Shown: positions 49,698 to 59,882, numbered from the stretch's first letter. The stretch: DNA of 64,000 bases from Clostridiales bacterium (GCA_019422525.1 JAHZDE010000002.1:372001-436000); one strand, 5' to 3'. The notes: generated by a model from the letters alone, not told the origin. Numbers and translations: made by a program.

Positions 49698-51185
49698 ATG
49701 AACAACATCCCTCAGGTAAAATTGGGCATCATCGCTGTCAGCCGCGATTGTTTTGTAATTTCCCTGTCCGAAAGACGCCGCGCCGACATTGTGAAGGCCT
49801 ATACCGCTAAAGGCGGCGAAATCGTTGAGATTCAAAAGACCGTTGAAAATGAAAAAGACATGCTGGCTGCTGTAGCGGAGGCAAAAGCTGCCGAATGTAA
49901 TGCACTGGTGGTTTTCCTGGGCAACTTTGGCCCCGAGACTCCCGAAACTTTGATTGCAAAAGAGTTCTCCGGCCCTGTCATGTATGTGGCTGCTGCTGAG
50001 GAACATGGCGATGATTTGATTAACGGCCGTGGCGATGCATACTGCGGTATGTTGAACTGCTCCTACAATCTGGGCCTGCGTAAACTGAAGGCTGTCATTC
50101 CTGAGTATCCCGTTGGCACCGCTGACGAGATTGCCGATATGATTGCTGATTTCGTACCGGTAGCACGTACCCTGATTGGTTTGGCTGGCCTGAAGATTAT
50201 CACCTTTGGCCCCCGTCCTCAGGACTTCTTTGCTTGCAATGCTCCCATCAAGCCCCTGTATGACCTGGGTGTGGAGATTCAGGAAAACAGCGAGCTGGAT
50301 CTGCTGGTGGCTTATCGTGCACACAAGGACGACGAGCGTATTGCCGGCGTTGTGGAAGAAATGGCTGCTGAATTGGGTGTAAAGGGCAACCAGTATCCCG
50401 ATTTGCTGCCCCGTATGGCACAGTTTGAGCTGACCCTGCTGGATTGGGCAGAGCAGAACAAGGGTGCCCGTGATTATGTGGTATTCGCCGACAAGTGCTG
50501 GCCGGCATTCCCCAGCGAGTTCGGCTTTGAACCCTGCTATGTAAACTCCCGTCTGGCTGCCAAGGGCATTCCGGTGGCCTGCGAAGTAGATATTTATGGC
50601 GCACTGAGCGAGTACATCGGTGCTTGCGTGACCGGCGATGCCGTAACGCTGCTGGACATCAACAACTCTGTCCCTGCCGACCTGTATGAGGCTGACATTA
50701 AGGGCAAGTTCAACTATGGTCCCACCGATGTGTTCATGGGCTTCCACTGCGGCAATACTCCTATCTGCAAGCTGTGTGATGACCGCGCTGTCAAGTATCA
50801 GCTCATCCAGAACCGTCTGCTGGAGAACGGCGGCGAGCCGGACTTCACCCGTGGCACCCTGGAGGCTGACATCGCTCCTGGCCAGATCACCTTCTTCCGT
50901 CTGCAGAGCGCTGCTGACGGTACTCTGCACAGCTATGTGGCAGAGGGCGAGATCCTGCCTGTGGCAACCCGTTCCTTCGGCGGCATTGGTATTTTCGCTA
51001 TTCCGGAAATGGGCCGCTTCTATCGCCATGTACTCATCAGCAAGCGTTATCCCCATCATGGTGCTGTGGCCTTTGGTCATGTGGGCAAGGCTCTGTACAC
51101 CATCTTTAACTATCTGGGCGTAGAGGATATTGCCTTTAACCAGCCCAAGGGTATGCTGTACAAGGACGAGAATCCCTTCGCATAA
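49698..51185 (+). CDS. L-fucose/L-arabinose isomerase family protein
   Basis: The 495-residue product resembles the ketol-isomerase superfamily of FucI and AraA, which use a divalent metal to interconvert aldoses and ketoses. Family-like segments are LGIIAVSRDCFVISLSERRR at the start, GLAGLKIITFGPRPQDFFACNAP, and late metal-site candidates EVDIYGALSEYIGACVTGD and MGFHCGNTPICKL. It is shorter than FucI (about 590), and its substrate is not known; it stands alone with no sugar kinase nearby. AAGGAGG precedes the ATG. Codon bias is strong, like ppdK, so it is a highly expressed gene of real importance to the cell. Confidence 0.85.
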   Translation: MNNIPQVKLGIIAVSRDCFVISLSERRRADIVKAYTAKGGEIVEIQKTVENEKDMLAAVAEAKAAECNALVVFLGNFGPETPETLIAKEFSGPVMYVAAAEEHGDDLINGRGDAYCGMLNCSYNLGLRKLKAVIPEYPVGTADEIADMIADFVPVARTLIGLAGLKIITFGPRPQDFFACNAPIKPLYDLGVEIQENSELDLLVAYRAHKDDERIAGVVEEMAAELGVKGNQYPDLLPRMAQFELTLLDWAEQNKGARDYVVFADKCWPAFPSEFGFEPCYVNSRLAAKGIPVACEVDIYGALSEYIGACVTGDAVTLLDINNSVPADLYEADIKGKFNYGPTDVFMGFHCGNTPICKLCDDRAVKYQLIQNRLLENGGEPDFTRGTLEADIAPGQITFFRLQSAADGTLHSYVAEGEILPVATRSFGGIGIFAIPEMGRFYRHVLISKRYPHHGAVAFGHVGKALYTIFNYLGVEDIAFNQPKGMLYKDENPFA

Positions 51186-51210
51186 TCCATAACGAACTCA
51201 TCATAACAGA

Positions 51211-51248
51211 AAAACCTGGATGTTTCCGTAAGGAAATATCCAGGTTTT
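51211..51248. terminator. Bidirectional terminator
   Basis: AAAACCTGGATGTTTCC and GGAAATATCCAGGTTTT form a 17-bp stem (one G-T) with loop GTAA, between the isomerase and trmB ends. Confidence 0.9.
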
Positions 51249-51304
51249 CATTTTGTCGATAAACTTACTGGTAATAGAAAAAGCTATCCAAAGGAAGTTT
51301 ACAT

Positions 51305-51979
51305 TTATTTGGAAACGCTTGGAAGCATCCGTGCTTTTAATGCCTTGGTTTTAATTCCCTGCGCGGTAAACATAACCTCGTGCTCCGACTCAATATTTTC
51401 CGAATCATTTTCAGCATGGAGGTCAAAGGTTTTTTCGAATACTTCAAAGCCGGCTTCTTCCATGTAGCGCAGAGTGGCCAAAAACAAATCATCGTTGTCG
51501 GTTTTAAACCAGATTTCCCCGTTGTCGCACAAAAGCTTGCGATATTTTAATAGCTGGAGGGTGTGGGTCAAACGGCGTTTGTGATGGCGGGCTTTGGGCC
51601 AGGGATTACAGAAATTGATGTAAATGCGGGAAACACGGTCGTTGGTTTCATCGAGAATCGCAGCAATTTTTTCAATGTCATAAGCAGTCAACATCACATT
51701 TTCCACGGGGCGCTGGCCGTTAGCAAAGGTGCTTTCGATGTTTCGCCGGGCAACCCCCAATACATCGGGACTCTGGTCAATGCCCAGATAATTGATTTCC
51801 GGATGGCGGAAAGCCAGTTCTGCCAAAAAGGTGCATTTTCCGCAGCCCAAGTCCAAATGAAGAGGCTGCTTTTTGGCATAGTGCTCCTGCCAGTGGCCTT
51901 TTAGGGATTCGGGTTTGTCCGTATAATAAGGGCAAACGGCCAGTTCCGGCCGGGCCCAGTCTTTTTTTCTCATTCGCAT
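51305..51979 (-). CDS. trmB: tRNA (guanosine(46)-N7)-methyltransferase
   Basis: Adds a methyl group to G46 of tRNA using SAM. The 224-residue product has the SAM loop LHLDLGCGKCTFLAELA (about 40-56), LGIDQSPDVLG, and the TrmB signature INFCNPWPKARHHKRRLTHTLQLLKYRKLL. The start MRMRKKDW is the usual one. The ATG has GAAAGGAA about 11 bases upstream. The next gene on the strand (the large glycosyltransferase) ends 34 bases upstream. Confidence 0.95.
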   Translation of the reverse strand: MRMRKKDWARPELAVCPYYTDKPESLKGHWQEHYAKKQPLHLDLGCGKCTFLAELAFRHPEINYLGIDQSPDVLGVARRNIESTFANGQRPVENVMLTAYDIEKIAAILDETNDRVSRIYINFCNPWPKARHHKRRLTHTLQLLKYRKLLCDNGEIWFKTDNDDLFLATLRYMEEAGFEVFEKTFDLHAENDSENIESEHEVMFTAQGIKTKALKARMLPSVSK

Positions 51980-52012
51980 AAGTAGGGTAATTCCTTTCTC
52001 TCATTGTAAAAA

Positions 52013-55000
52013 TCAGCCGCAGAAGAACCATCCAGGCAGCCATTGCAGATTGTGGGCATATTCCACGGTTGTGGCATTGCCGGAAATAATCGGGAAAAAT
52101 ACAACCGCCAATACCAGAGCAGCTGCTAATACGACTACCATGGAGAGTTTTGGAGCCAGTGCAGGGTGTTCCGTCTTAATGCGGCGGCCCCGGCGGCAAG
52201 ATTCCTCCCAGCGGTCAAACACCAGCAGCAATGCCAGCAATGCAAAGGGTAGAGCTGTAAAATAATGGTAGATGAAGGTCAGACGGGGAACCAGTACCCA
52301 GGGCAGATAGGCGGAAAGAAATCCCACCAGAATAAATCCGGCCTGACGGTTGCGGCACATGAATCCTTTCCAGAGAGCATAGACCAAGGCGGGAATAGAG
52401 CCCCACCAGAGTACAGGGTTTCCAAAAGCGGAAATGGTGCAGACAGCATCGGGATTCCCCATATAGGAATAGGTGACATGATACCATACCGGACGGGACA
52501 TAATGGGCCACTGGTACCAGTTAGAGGAGAAGCTGTGTTCTGCCTGCAAGCCGGAGTGATAGTTGTACATGTGGATTTGGTATCCCCACCATCCGGCCAG
52601 ACTGGCATCGTGTCCGGGAAGCAATAGCACAGGCAGAAAAGCAGCATAATAAATGCCAAATGGGATAAGCAGGAAGAACAGGCAGCACCACAAAATCAAA
52701 GTGCGGGTACGCCGGTTCAGCGCTTTTCTGTCGGCAGAGGGACATTCCCGATAAGCCCGGAACAGTCTCCAGAAGAACAGTACCGCCAGACCTATGGCGC
52801 CATAGGCTGCCGTCCATTTGGAAGCTATGCCCATACCGGTAAAAATACCGCAAAGGCACAAAGGCAAAAGAAGCTTTTTTAAGGGAGCAATCCGCAAGTC
52901 CTGCTGACAGAAACACAACATAGTATCATACATCAGCAGCAGGAAAAATACGGCATAGGTATCAATGGTAGCGATACGGGTCTGGGTGAAATGCATAAAG
53001 TCAAGGGCAAACAATACCGTACCGCAAAATGCCAGCCAGCTTTTTCCAAACAGCCGCTTAATCAAATGATACAGAATCGGGAGCATCAATACGCCCAGCA
53101 AAGCCCCCATAAAGCGCCAGCCAAAGGGGTTCATGCCGAAAAGCAGAATTCCCAGGCTCATGATCAGTTTCCCCAGAGTGGGGTGGGTGTTTTCATAGGG
53201 TTCGGCCCCCAAAAGATGTTCATAAGCGGTGCGGGCGTGATAAATTTCATCGAAGTAGGTAGAATCATACCAGGTGGGATGAAGAGGAATGTCTCTTTGC
53301 TCATCGATTAAAGCCTCCCCATTGCCGGACAATAAAGAAAGCTCCACCATATTTTCCCCATCAGGGGTAATCACGGCAATTTCATTTATCACCGGTGTAC
53401 CGGAAACCGCTGTGAGGCGAAGATACTGTGTTCCTTCGGTAAGCTGGAACTCCTGCCAGGCAAACACGCTATCATCAGAAAGAACACCGGCGCTGCTCCA
53501 AACTTCTCCGTCCGATGAGACCTCTACCGCAACGTCCACACCGGTATGAGCGCTTTCGCCTTTTACCGGAACTGTAAGCCCTGGCAGATACCGCAGAAGG
53601 GTTCCTTCCTGTGAAAGGGAGAAGGTCACACTTTCTCCGGCCTGAGGCTCCCAGCTTGTTTCCGGCATATTGGAAGAGCCCAGACACCAGAATCCAATCA
53701 GAGAATATAGAATTGCAATTCCGCAGGCCAGAACCCAGTCGGTGCCAGACATTTTCCGAGATTGAGGGGAGAGAGAGGATTCTGCCCGAATATGGCGCGG
53801 AGGCTCATAGGATTGGCGGTCAGAAGCTGTCACACATTGTTCCCGGACAAAGACGTCCCACAAAACATACATCGTATAAAGATAGAGAATCAGGTGAGCC
53901 GCCGAAAGTGCCAGCAGTACTGGAGATGTGGGGGAGACATAGGCATTATTCAGATAGAGGACATAGGAAACATTCAGGAAGTGCACGGCAGACAGACAGA
54001 AAAAGCTGAGGTACAGACGCAGCTCTTTGGCAAATGCCGCGCACAGCAGTAAGAAGAACAGAGCAGGGAACAGATAGCGCTCATGCATTTTTGGGGCAAA
54101 TAAATAGATAGTAGAAATAATGACTACCGGAACCGCAAAAATAGCTTCCGACCGTTTGCTCTTCCAATACAGGACGGCGGAAAAGGCTACCGCCAACAAG
54201 GCGGATGCAGATGTCAGCACCGGCGAAACCCATAGCGGCAGGCTTTCCATGGAATACCAATTGAGTCCCAACAGACAGTAGAGATTATAGGCGTTAATGG
54301 TGAAATAATTATAAAAGCCCATGGTATCCGCATATTGCTGGAACAGCCAGGTGAAGTCAAAGTTTTGGGTACAGGGAAGGGCCAAAAGAAAAATAGTGGC
54401 AAAAGCACTGACAAGTCCCAGCAAAAGGCCTTTCCAGTCCTTCTTCTTCAGCACAAAGAACAGGAAAACCGGTGCAAATAGGAGCATTTGTGGTTTCATC
54501 ATAATGCTGACCCCATACATAGCGCCAGCTGCGGCTTTCCAGCCAACTTTTTCTCTGACCAAAAACAGCATGGCGATCAGCAGGAGAAGTACACAGAAGC
54601 TGTCCGCTTGTCCCCAAATCGTGCTGTTAATGAGTACTGCCGGACAGAACAAATAAAGCGCCGCTGCCAGCATACCTTTGGCGGCATCGGTTCGTTTTTG
54701 CACAAAGGAGTACAAAAGCCAGCCACATACCAAATCAGCTACAATGGAAGGAAGTTTGATTAGTAGGGTAAAGCCGCTTCCACCGGTTTCAAGGCCGATG
54801 AGCTGACGCAGTTTTTCTAAAAACCACAGAATATACAGGTATCCCGGCGGATAGTCCAGAAAAATGTCACTGTAATAAATGTGATTCAGGCCCATACTGT
54901 CGGCTAACCCGGCCCAAGCCTTAAAGGTATTCATATCCGTTTCATAGCCGGTATACATCACACCCAGTATCAGCCGCAGCGCCAGTGCCCCACCAAAAAT

Positions 55001-55117
55001 CAATATAGCTGCCAGCGCCGGAAATCCTTCCCGCTTTCTCTCTGACGCCAGAAATTTACGGCAGAGCAGTGCGCCCAGCACGATATAAATTCCACACATT
55101 CCAATCTGTACCGCCAT
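52013..55117 (-). CDS. Double GT-C glycosyltransferase (GT39/PMT-like fusion)
   Basis: A 1034-residue membrane protein. The N-terminal half (about 1-425) is a GT-C glycosyltransferase with about 11 membrane helices and family-like GYETDMNTFKAW, LDYPPGYLYILW, MMKPQMLLFAP and KMHERYLFP segments. About 450-465 brings another helix, then an extracellular beta-sandwich (about 485-595, VDVAVEVSSDGEVWS, coagulation F5/8-like) and a second GT-C module (about 600-1034) of the PMT type (YFDEIYHARTAYEHLLG, ENTHPTLGKLIMSLGI, HFTQTRIATIDTY). These enzymes use polyprenyl-phosphate sugars to glycosylate proteins or wall polymers outside the membrane. AUG at 55117 follows GGAGG. The two modules may act in sequence (inference). 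Confidence 0.85.
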   Translation of the reverse strand: MAVQIGMCGIYIVLGALLCRKFLASERKREGFPALAAILIFGGALALRLILGVMYTGYETDMNTFKAWAGLADSMGLNHIYYSDIFLDYPPGYLYILWFLEKLRQLIGLETGGSGFTLLIKLPSIVADLVCGWLLYSFVQKRTDAAKGMLAAALYLFCPAVLINSTIWGQADSFCVLLLLIAMLFLVREKVGWKAAAGAMYGVSIMMKPQMLLFAPVFLFFVLKKKDWKGLLLGLVSAFATIFLLALPCTQNFDFTWLFQQYADTMGFYNYFTINAYNLYCLLGLNWYSMESLPLWVSPVLTSASALLAVAFSAVLYWKSKRSEAIFAVPVVIISTIYLFAPKMHERYLFPALFFLLLCAAFAKELRLYLSFFCLSAVHFLNVSYVLYLNNAYVSPTSPVLLALSAAHLILYLYTMYVLWDVFVREQCVTASDRQSYEPPRHIRAESSLSPQSRKMSGTDWVLACGIAILYSLIGFWCLGSSNMPETSWEPQAGESVTFSLSQEGTLLRYLPGLTVPVKGESAHTGVDVAVEVSSDGEVWSSAGVLSDDSVFAWQEFQLTEGTQYLRLTAVSGTPVINEIAVITPDGENMVELSLLSGNGEALIDEQRDIPLHPTWYDSTYFDEIYHARTAYEHLLGAEPYENTHPTLGKLIMSLGILLFGMNPFGWRFMGALLGVLMLPILYHLIKRLFGKSWLAFCGTVLFALDFMHFTQTRIATIDTYAVFFLLLMYDTMLCFCQQDLRIAPLKKLLLPLCLCGIFTGMGIASKWTAAYGAIGLAVLFFWRLFRAYRECPSADRKALNRRTRTLILWCCLFFLLIPFGIYYAAFLPVLLLPGHDASLAGWWGYQIHMYNYHSGLQAEHSFSSNWYQWPIMSRPVWYHVTYSYMGNPDAVCTISAFGNPVLWWGSIPALVYALWKGFMCRNRQAGFILVGFLSAYLPWVLVPRLTFIYHYFTALPFALLALLLVFDRWEESCRRGRRIKTEHPALAPKLSMVVVLAAALVLAVVFFPIISGNATTVEYAHNLQWLPGWFFCG

Positions 55118-55169
55118 AATAACCTCCATTCTGTCAAAAAAGCCAACTTCTGCCTCCCGGAAATCCTGC

Positions 55170-55198
55170 TGTACATTCCCAGAGAATCATTGTATAAT
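55170..55198 (+). promoter_or_regulatory. Promoter of the beta-galactosidase gene
   Basis: TGTACA, 17 bases, TATAAT. Confidence 0.55.
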
Positions 55199-55332
55199 AG
55201 GCGCAGGATTTGAGGCAAAACGCCATCACAGTCCCACTAATATTTTAATGATAAAATACAGGATGGGCAAAGTCAAGAAAAACGCATGATTCCAAATGCA
55301 TTTTCCTGCCTGTCTCTGGAGGAGGAGTCGTC

Positions 55333-58300
55333 GTGCAAATGCAGGAATTTCACGAAAACCCGCAGGTCCTTCATGTGGGGACCTGCCCCAACCGCTGCTA
55401 TTATATCCCCTGTGCGCCGGGAGAGACAGATTGGGAAGGCATTTCTTCCCGGGTGATGAGTTTGAACGGGATATGGGATTTCCGTTATGAACCCAGCTTT
55501 GCCCGGGCATTTCCCGAAGCGGATACCCAAGGGCTTTGTGTCTGTGAGGAGTCATTTGGAAAAATCCAAGTTCCTTCCTGCTGGCAGACACAGGGATACG
55601 ACAGCCATCAGTATACCAATGTGCGCTATCCATTTCCCTATGACCCACCTTATGTTCCAAAGGATAACCCCCGTGGGATGTATGCCCGCACCTTCTTGTT
55701 GAAAGAAGAGCAGCTCAAACAGAGATGTTTCCTGAATTTTGAAGGGGTGGATTCCTGCTTTTATCTTTGGGTCAATGGAGAATTTGCCGGATACAGCCAG
55801 GTTTCCCATTCTACCAGTGAGTTTAATATTACTGACCTGGTGAAGGAAGGGGAGAACCGCCTGTTTGTCTTGGTCCTGAAATGGTGCGACGGCAGTTACC
55901 TGGAAGACCAGGATAAGCTACGAATGTCCGGAATATTCCGGGACGTTTATTTGCTGTTTCGTCCCCAGGAACATATTCGGGATTATTTCGTCCACACAAA
56001 GCTGTCTGAAGATTTTTCTTCTGCACAGATTGTCATAGACGTGGAAACGACAGGAAATCCCGTTGTCCAAGCCAGATTGTTTGACGAAGAAGGGGAGCTG
56101 CTTGGCAGAGCGGAGAGCAAAAACGGGAAAATTGTTTTTGCACTGGAAAACCCGATTTTGTGGAATGCAGAGTCACCCTATCAGTATAAACTTCTGCTGG
56201 AAACCGGGGAAGAATGGATTCATCAAAAAGTAGGTATTAAGCAGATAGAGGTACGGGATGGTGTGGTACTTCTCAATGGTGTGAGAGTCTGGTTCCGCGG
56301 CGTTAACCGTCACGACAGCGACCCGGTAACCGGTTATACCATCAGCCGTGAGCAGGCCCGGAAAGATTTGGCTTTGATGAAGCAGCACAACATCAACGCA
56401 ATCCGCACCAGCCATTATCCCAATGCACCGTGGTTTCCACAGCTTTGCAGTGAGTATGGATTCTATGTGATTGGCGAAAGCGATCTGGAAACTCATGGAA
56501 CCGTTACGGTTTTCAATGGCAGCTGTGACAATTTTGGCGATATCATGTGTGACCCGAATTTTGCAAAAGCGGTTTTAGACCGGGTTCAGCGCAATGTGAT
56601 GCGGGACAAAAACTGTGTCAGCATTACCTTCTGGTCTCTGGGAAACGAGTCCGGATATGGCCCTAATCTGGTAACAGCCGGAAGATGGGTGAAGGAGTAT
56701 GATCCCAGCCGGCTGCTGCACTATGAAAACGTACTGTACAGTGAGCGGGATAAGCAATATGATATGTCCATGTTGGATGTGTTCAGCCGGATGTATCCCT
56801 CCAATGAATATATCGACAAATATTTTGCCGATGCCAGTGACCCGATGACTGGCGGCGCCAAAAAGCCCCTGGTGTTGTGTGAATTTATTCATGCTATGGG
56901 TAACGGGCCGGGATGTATTCAGGAATACATGGAGCAAATGGAAAAGTATCCGGGCTTTTGCGGCGGCTTTGTGTGGGAGTGGTGTGACCATGCCGTATAT
57001 CAGGGACGCACGCCCGATAATCGTGACCAATATGGTTACGGCGGCGATTTTGGCGAGTTTCCCCATGACGGCAACTTTTGCATGGATGGCCTGGTACTTC
57101 CGGACCGCACGCCATCGGTGAGCCTGTTGGAATATAAAAACGGGATTCGCCCGTTTACAGTCCGCTGGGAAAACGGAAAGCTGTATGTCAAAAACCGTCT
57201 GGATTTTACAGAATTATCCTCTTTCCTGAAGCTGGAATATCAAATTCTGTCGGACAATGGAGAAGGTGTTTCCGGTGGCATGGTACAGCTTCCTGAAATC
57301 TTTCCTCACGAAGAAAAGGTCATTTCCTTTGAAGAATCTTTGGCGCCGGGACAGTCGTTACTGTTTACCGGTGTGACAATAAAAGAAGCTCCCTTTGTCC
57401 CGGCGGGCCATTCGGTGGGATTTGAGCAGGTGTTTCCCTTTGGAGAGCCTGCATGCCTGCCTATTGTGCCTGCGGTACCCGGCGAAATTTCCCTGGAGGA
57501 AAACGGTGAGACCTTTATAATAACCGCAGCGGGGTTCCGTTATCGGTTTAACCGCAATACCGGCCTGTTTGATTCTCTAACTGCCAACAATGTATCCTTC
57601 CTGCAAAAGCCCATGGAGTGGAACCTGTGGCGTGCGCCGACGGATAATGACCAATATTTGCGAATCAAGTGGCAGGAAGCAGGATTTGACAGAACTACGG
57701 TACGGGTATATGAATCAAAAGCGCAGCTTGAAAACGGTGTGGCTGTCATTACCTGCCGTTTGTCTATTTCCGCTGTATTCATTCAAAAGATTCTCACGGC
57801 GGATGTCCGGTGGGAAATTGGTGGGGATGGCCGGTTAAATGGCTCTTTCCATATTGTGCGCAATGAAGACTTTACCTGGGAAAACGCACTTTTACCTTTG
57901 CCTCGGTTTGGAGTGCGGCTGTTTATGCAGGAAACATTCTCTAAGGTATCCTATTATGGGTACGGGCCAGGCGAAAGCTATGGTGATAAGCACCTGTCTG
58001 CCTATCTGGGACAATTCTCTTCTTTGGTAGAAGAGCAGTATGAGGAATACTTAAAACCTCAGGAAAACGGCAGCCATTTCGGTACTCGTTGGGTAACTGT
58101 ATCAGACAGAAATATGGGGTTATCGGCTCGAAGCAGCAACCCGTTCTCCTTCTCTGTATCGCCTTTTACACAGGAAGAGCTGACAGAGAAATCCCACAAC
58201 TATCAACTGGAAACCAGTGGATATACCGTATGGTGTCTGGATTATAAGCAGAACGGAATTGGGTCTAACAGCTGCGGTCCCTTGACGGAAAAGCCCTATC

Positions 58301-58356
58301 GGTTTACGGAGCGGGAATTTACGTTTTCCTTGGAACTGAAGCCGGAAATTCTGTAA
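55333..58356 (+). CDS. lacZ: Beta-galactosidase, GH2 (LacZ type)
   Basis: Hydrolyses lactose and other beta-galactosides. The 1007-residue product has the LacZ five-domain plan: sugar-binding jelly roll (about 20-215), Ig-like domain, TIM barrel (about 320-610), second Ig-like domain and C-terminal beta-sandwich. Catalytic residues are the acid/base Glu in FWSLGNESGYGP and the nucleophile Glu in LVLCEFIHAMGNGPG; ESDLETHG is the metal/substrate site. It has no signal peptide, so the enzyme is cytoplasmic. No transporter or regulator is adjacent. GTG 55333 and ATG 55339 are both possible starts after GGAGGAG; the first is better spaced. Confidence 0.95.
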   Translation: MQMQEFHENPQVLHVGTCPNRCYYIPCAPGETDWEGISSRVMSLNGIWDFRYEPSFARAFPEADTQGLCVCEESFGKIQVPSCWQTQGYDSHQYTNVRYPFPYDPPYVPKDNPRGMYARTFLLKEEQLKQRCFLNFEGVDSCFYLWVNGEFAGYSQVSHSTSEFNITDLVKEGENRLFVLVLKWCDGSYLEDQDKLRMSGIFRDVYLLFRPQEHIRDYFVHTKLSEDFSSAQIVIDVETTGNPVVQARLFDEEGELLGRAESKNGKIVFALENPILWNAESPYQYKLLLETGEEWIHQKVGIKQIEVRDGVVLLNGVRVWFRGVNRHDSDPVTGYTISREQARKDLALMKQHNINAIRTSHYPNAPWFPQLCSEYGFYVIGESDLETHGTVTVFNGSCDNFGDIMCDPNFAKAVLDRVQRNVMRDKNCVSITFWSLGNESGYGPNLVTAGRWVKEYDPSRLLHYENVLYSERDKQYDMSMLDVFSRMYPSNEYIDKYFADASDPMTGGAKKPLVLCEFIHAMGNGPGCIQEYMEQMEKYPGFCGGFVWEWCDHAVYQGRTPDNRDQYGYGGDFGEFPHDGNFCMDGLVLPDRTPSVSLLEYKNGIRPFTVRWENGKLYVKNRLDFTELSSFLKLEYQILSDNGEGVSGGMVQLPEIFPHEEKVISFEESLAPGQSLLFTGVTIKEAPFVPAGHSVGFEQVFPFGEPACLPIVPAVPGEISLEENGETFIITAAGFRYRFNRNTGLFDSLTANNVSFLQKPMEWNLWRAPTDNDQYLRIKWQEAGFDRTTVRVYESKAQLENGVAVITCRLSISAVFIQKILTADVRWEIGGDGRLNGSFHIVRNEDFTWENALLPLPRFGVRLFMQETFSKVSYYGYGPGESYGDKHLSAYLGQFSSLVEEQYEEYLKPQENGSHFGTRWVTVSDRNMGLSARSSNPFSFSVSPFTQEELTEKSHNYQLETSGYTVWCLDYKQNGIGSNSCGPLTEKPYRFTEREFTFSLELKPEIL

Positions 58357-58376
58357 TAGTAGAAACAACAAAAATA

Positions 58377-58414
58377 AAAACAGCCGTTCCCAAAATTCGG
58401 GGAACGGCTGTTTT
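58377..58414. terminator. Bidirectional terminator
   Basis: AAAACAGCCGTTCCC and GGGAACGGCTGTTTT, a perfect 15-bp stem with an 8-base loop, between lacZ and the citrate synthase gene. Confidence 0.9.
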
Positions 58415-58426
58415 GTTTTTTCAATA

Positions 58427-59809
58427 TTAAGTGCGGTCTTCCAAGTCCACATAGGGCTGGAACTTGGTTAGCGAGCGATAAGCCGGGCGAATAATCCGGC
58501 CACCGGTAAACATTTCTTCCATGCGATGGGCACACCATCCGCCAATACGGGAAATGGCAAACATGGGGGTAAACAAATCCTCGGGGATTCCCAGCATTTG
58601 ATAAATCAGGCCGGAATAAAAGTCCACGTTGGCCGAAACCACTTTGCTGCTGCCCTTTACCCGCTCAAATGCGCTGGGGGCAAGCGTTTCCACCAAACGG
58701 AACAGGTTGAATTCCCGCTCCATACCCTTTTCTTCCGCCAGTTTGCAGGCCTTGTCTTTTAAAATTACGGCACGAGGGTCGGAGAGGGTATAGACGGCAT
58801 GGCCAATACCATAAATCAGACCGGAACCATCGCCGGCCTCTTTGCGGAGAATTTTTTCCAGATAGGCTTCTACCTGCTCTTCGCTTTCCCAGTCCTCTAC
58901 ATTGGCCATCAATTCTTTCATCATGGTCATCACACGATGGTTGGCGCCGCCATGCTTGGGCCCCTTCAAAGAGCCAATGGAAGCGGCAATGGTAGAATAA
59001 ATATCCGTACCGGAAGAGGAAAGCACACGGCTGGTAAAAGTGGAGTTGTTGCCGCCGCCATGCTCGGCATGGAGCATCATGCACAAATCCAGCAGCTTGG
59101 CTTCCTCATCAGTAAACTGCATGTCCGGACGCAGTGCATACAAAATAGCTTCTGCCGTATGATGATTCGGGCGCAGAGGATGGAAGAACATGCTCTTTTT
59201 ATCGTAGTGCCGCCGTTTTACCTGATAGGCATAGGTCATAATGGTAGGCAGCCGGGCAATCAGTTGAATGGACTGACGCATGTTGTTTTCCAAAGACGGG
59301 TCATCGGGCGTATCGTCATAGGAATACAGAGCCAGTACAGAACGGGCCAGCTTATTCATAATATTAGGGGAGGGCGCTTTGATAATCATATCCTCTGCGA
59401 AATATTCGGGCAGTTCCCGGCTTTCGTTGAGGATTTCATTGAAATGCTCCAATTGAGTTTTGTTGGGCAGCCGTCCAAAAAGAAGAAGCCATTCCACTTC
59501 TTCAAATCCAAAGCGGTCATCACGGATACAGCCGTCCACCAGTTCTCCCAAATCGATGCCCCGATAAATCAGCTTGCCTTCATCCGGAACCTTTTCTTCG
59601 TCCCGAATCAGATAGCCGTGAACATTACTGATATTGGTCAGTCCAGCCACCACGCCTGTACCGTCGGGATTGCGCAGGCCGCGCTTTACTTGATATTTGT
59701 CGAACAAATCGCTGGGAATTCGGTTATTTGTCCGATACTCCTCGCATAAGTTTTCCAGTAAGGAACCCTTGTTCTCACCAGCAAGTTCCTGTGTGTTCTC
59801 TATATCCAT
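58427..59809 (-). CDS. Citrate synthase family protein
   Basis: Condenses acetyl-CoA with oxaloacetate (or propionyl-CoA in methylcitrate synthases). The 460-residue product has the substrate His region MLHAEHGGGNNSTFTSRVLSSSGTDIYSTIAASIGSLKGPKHGGANH, the central CS signature, and GIGHAVYTLSDPRAVILKDKA. The N-terminal extension (about 1-60) is longer than that of E. coli type I, as in Clostridia citrate synthases. The start at 59809 follows GAGGTGG. A strong sigma-A promoter lies on the minus strand upstream. Confidence 0.88.
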   Translation of the reverse strand: MDIENTQELAGENKGSLLENLCEEYRTNNRIPSDLFDKYQVKRGLRNPDGTGVVAGLTNISNVHGYLIRDEEKVPDEGKLIYRGIDLGELVDGCIRDDRFGFEEVEWLLLFGRLPNKTQLEHFNEILNESRELPEYFAEDMIIKAPSPNIMNKLARSVLALYSYDDTPDDPSLENNMRQSIQLIARLPTIMTYAYQVKRRHYDKKSMFFHPLRPNHHTAEAILYALRPDMQFTDEEAKLLDLCMMLHAEHGGGNNSTFTSRVLSSSGTDIYSTIAASIGSLKGPKHGGANHRVMTMMKELMANVEDWESEEQVEAYLEKILRKEAGDGSGLIYGIGHAVYTLSDPRAVILKDKACKLAEEKGMEREFNLFRLVETLAPSAFERVKGSSKVVSANVDFYSGLIYQMLGIPEDLFTPMFAISRIGGWCAHRMEEMFTGGRIIRPAYRSLTKFQPYVDLEDRT

Positions 59810-59853
59810 GTAGTTTAGCCACCTCATTTTAAAAATCTCCCTGCATGTTTTCT

Positions 59854-59882
59854 ATTGTATATCACCCCAATACCAAAGTCAA
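59854..59882 (-). promoter_or_regulatory. Promoter of the citrate synthase gene
   Basis: Minus strand TTGACT, 17 bases, TACAAT. Confidence 0.65.
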
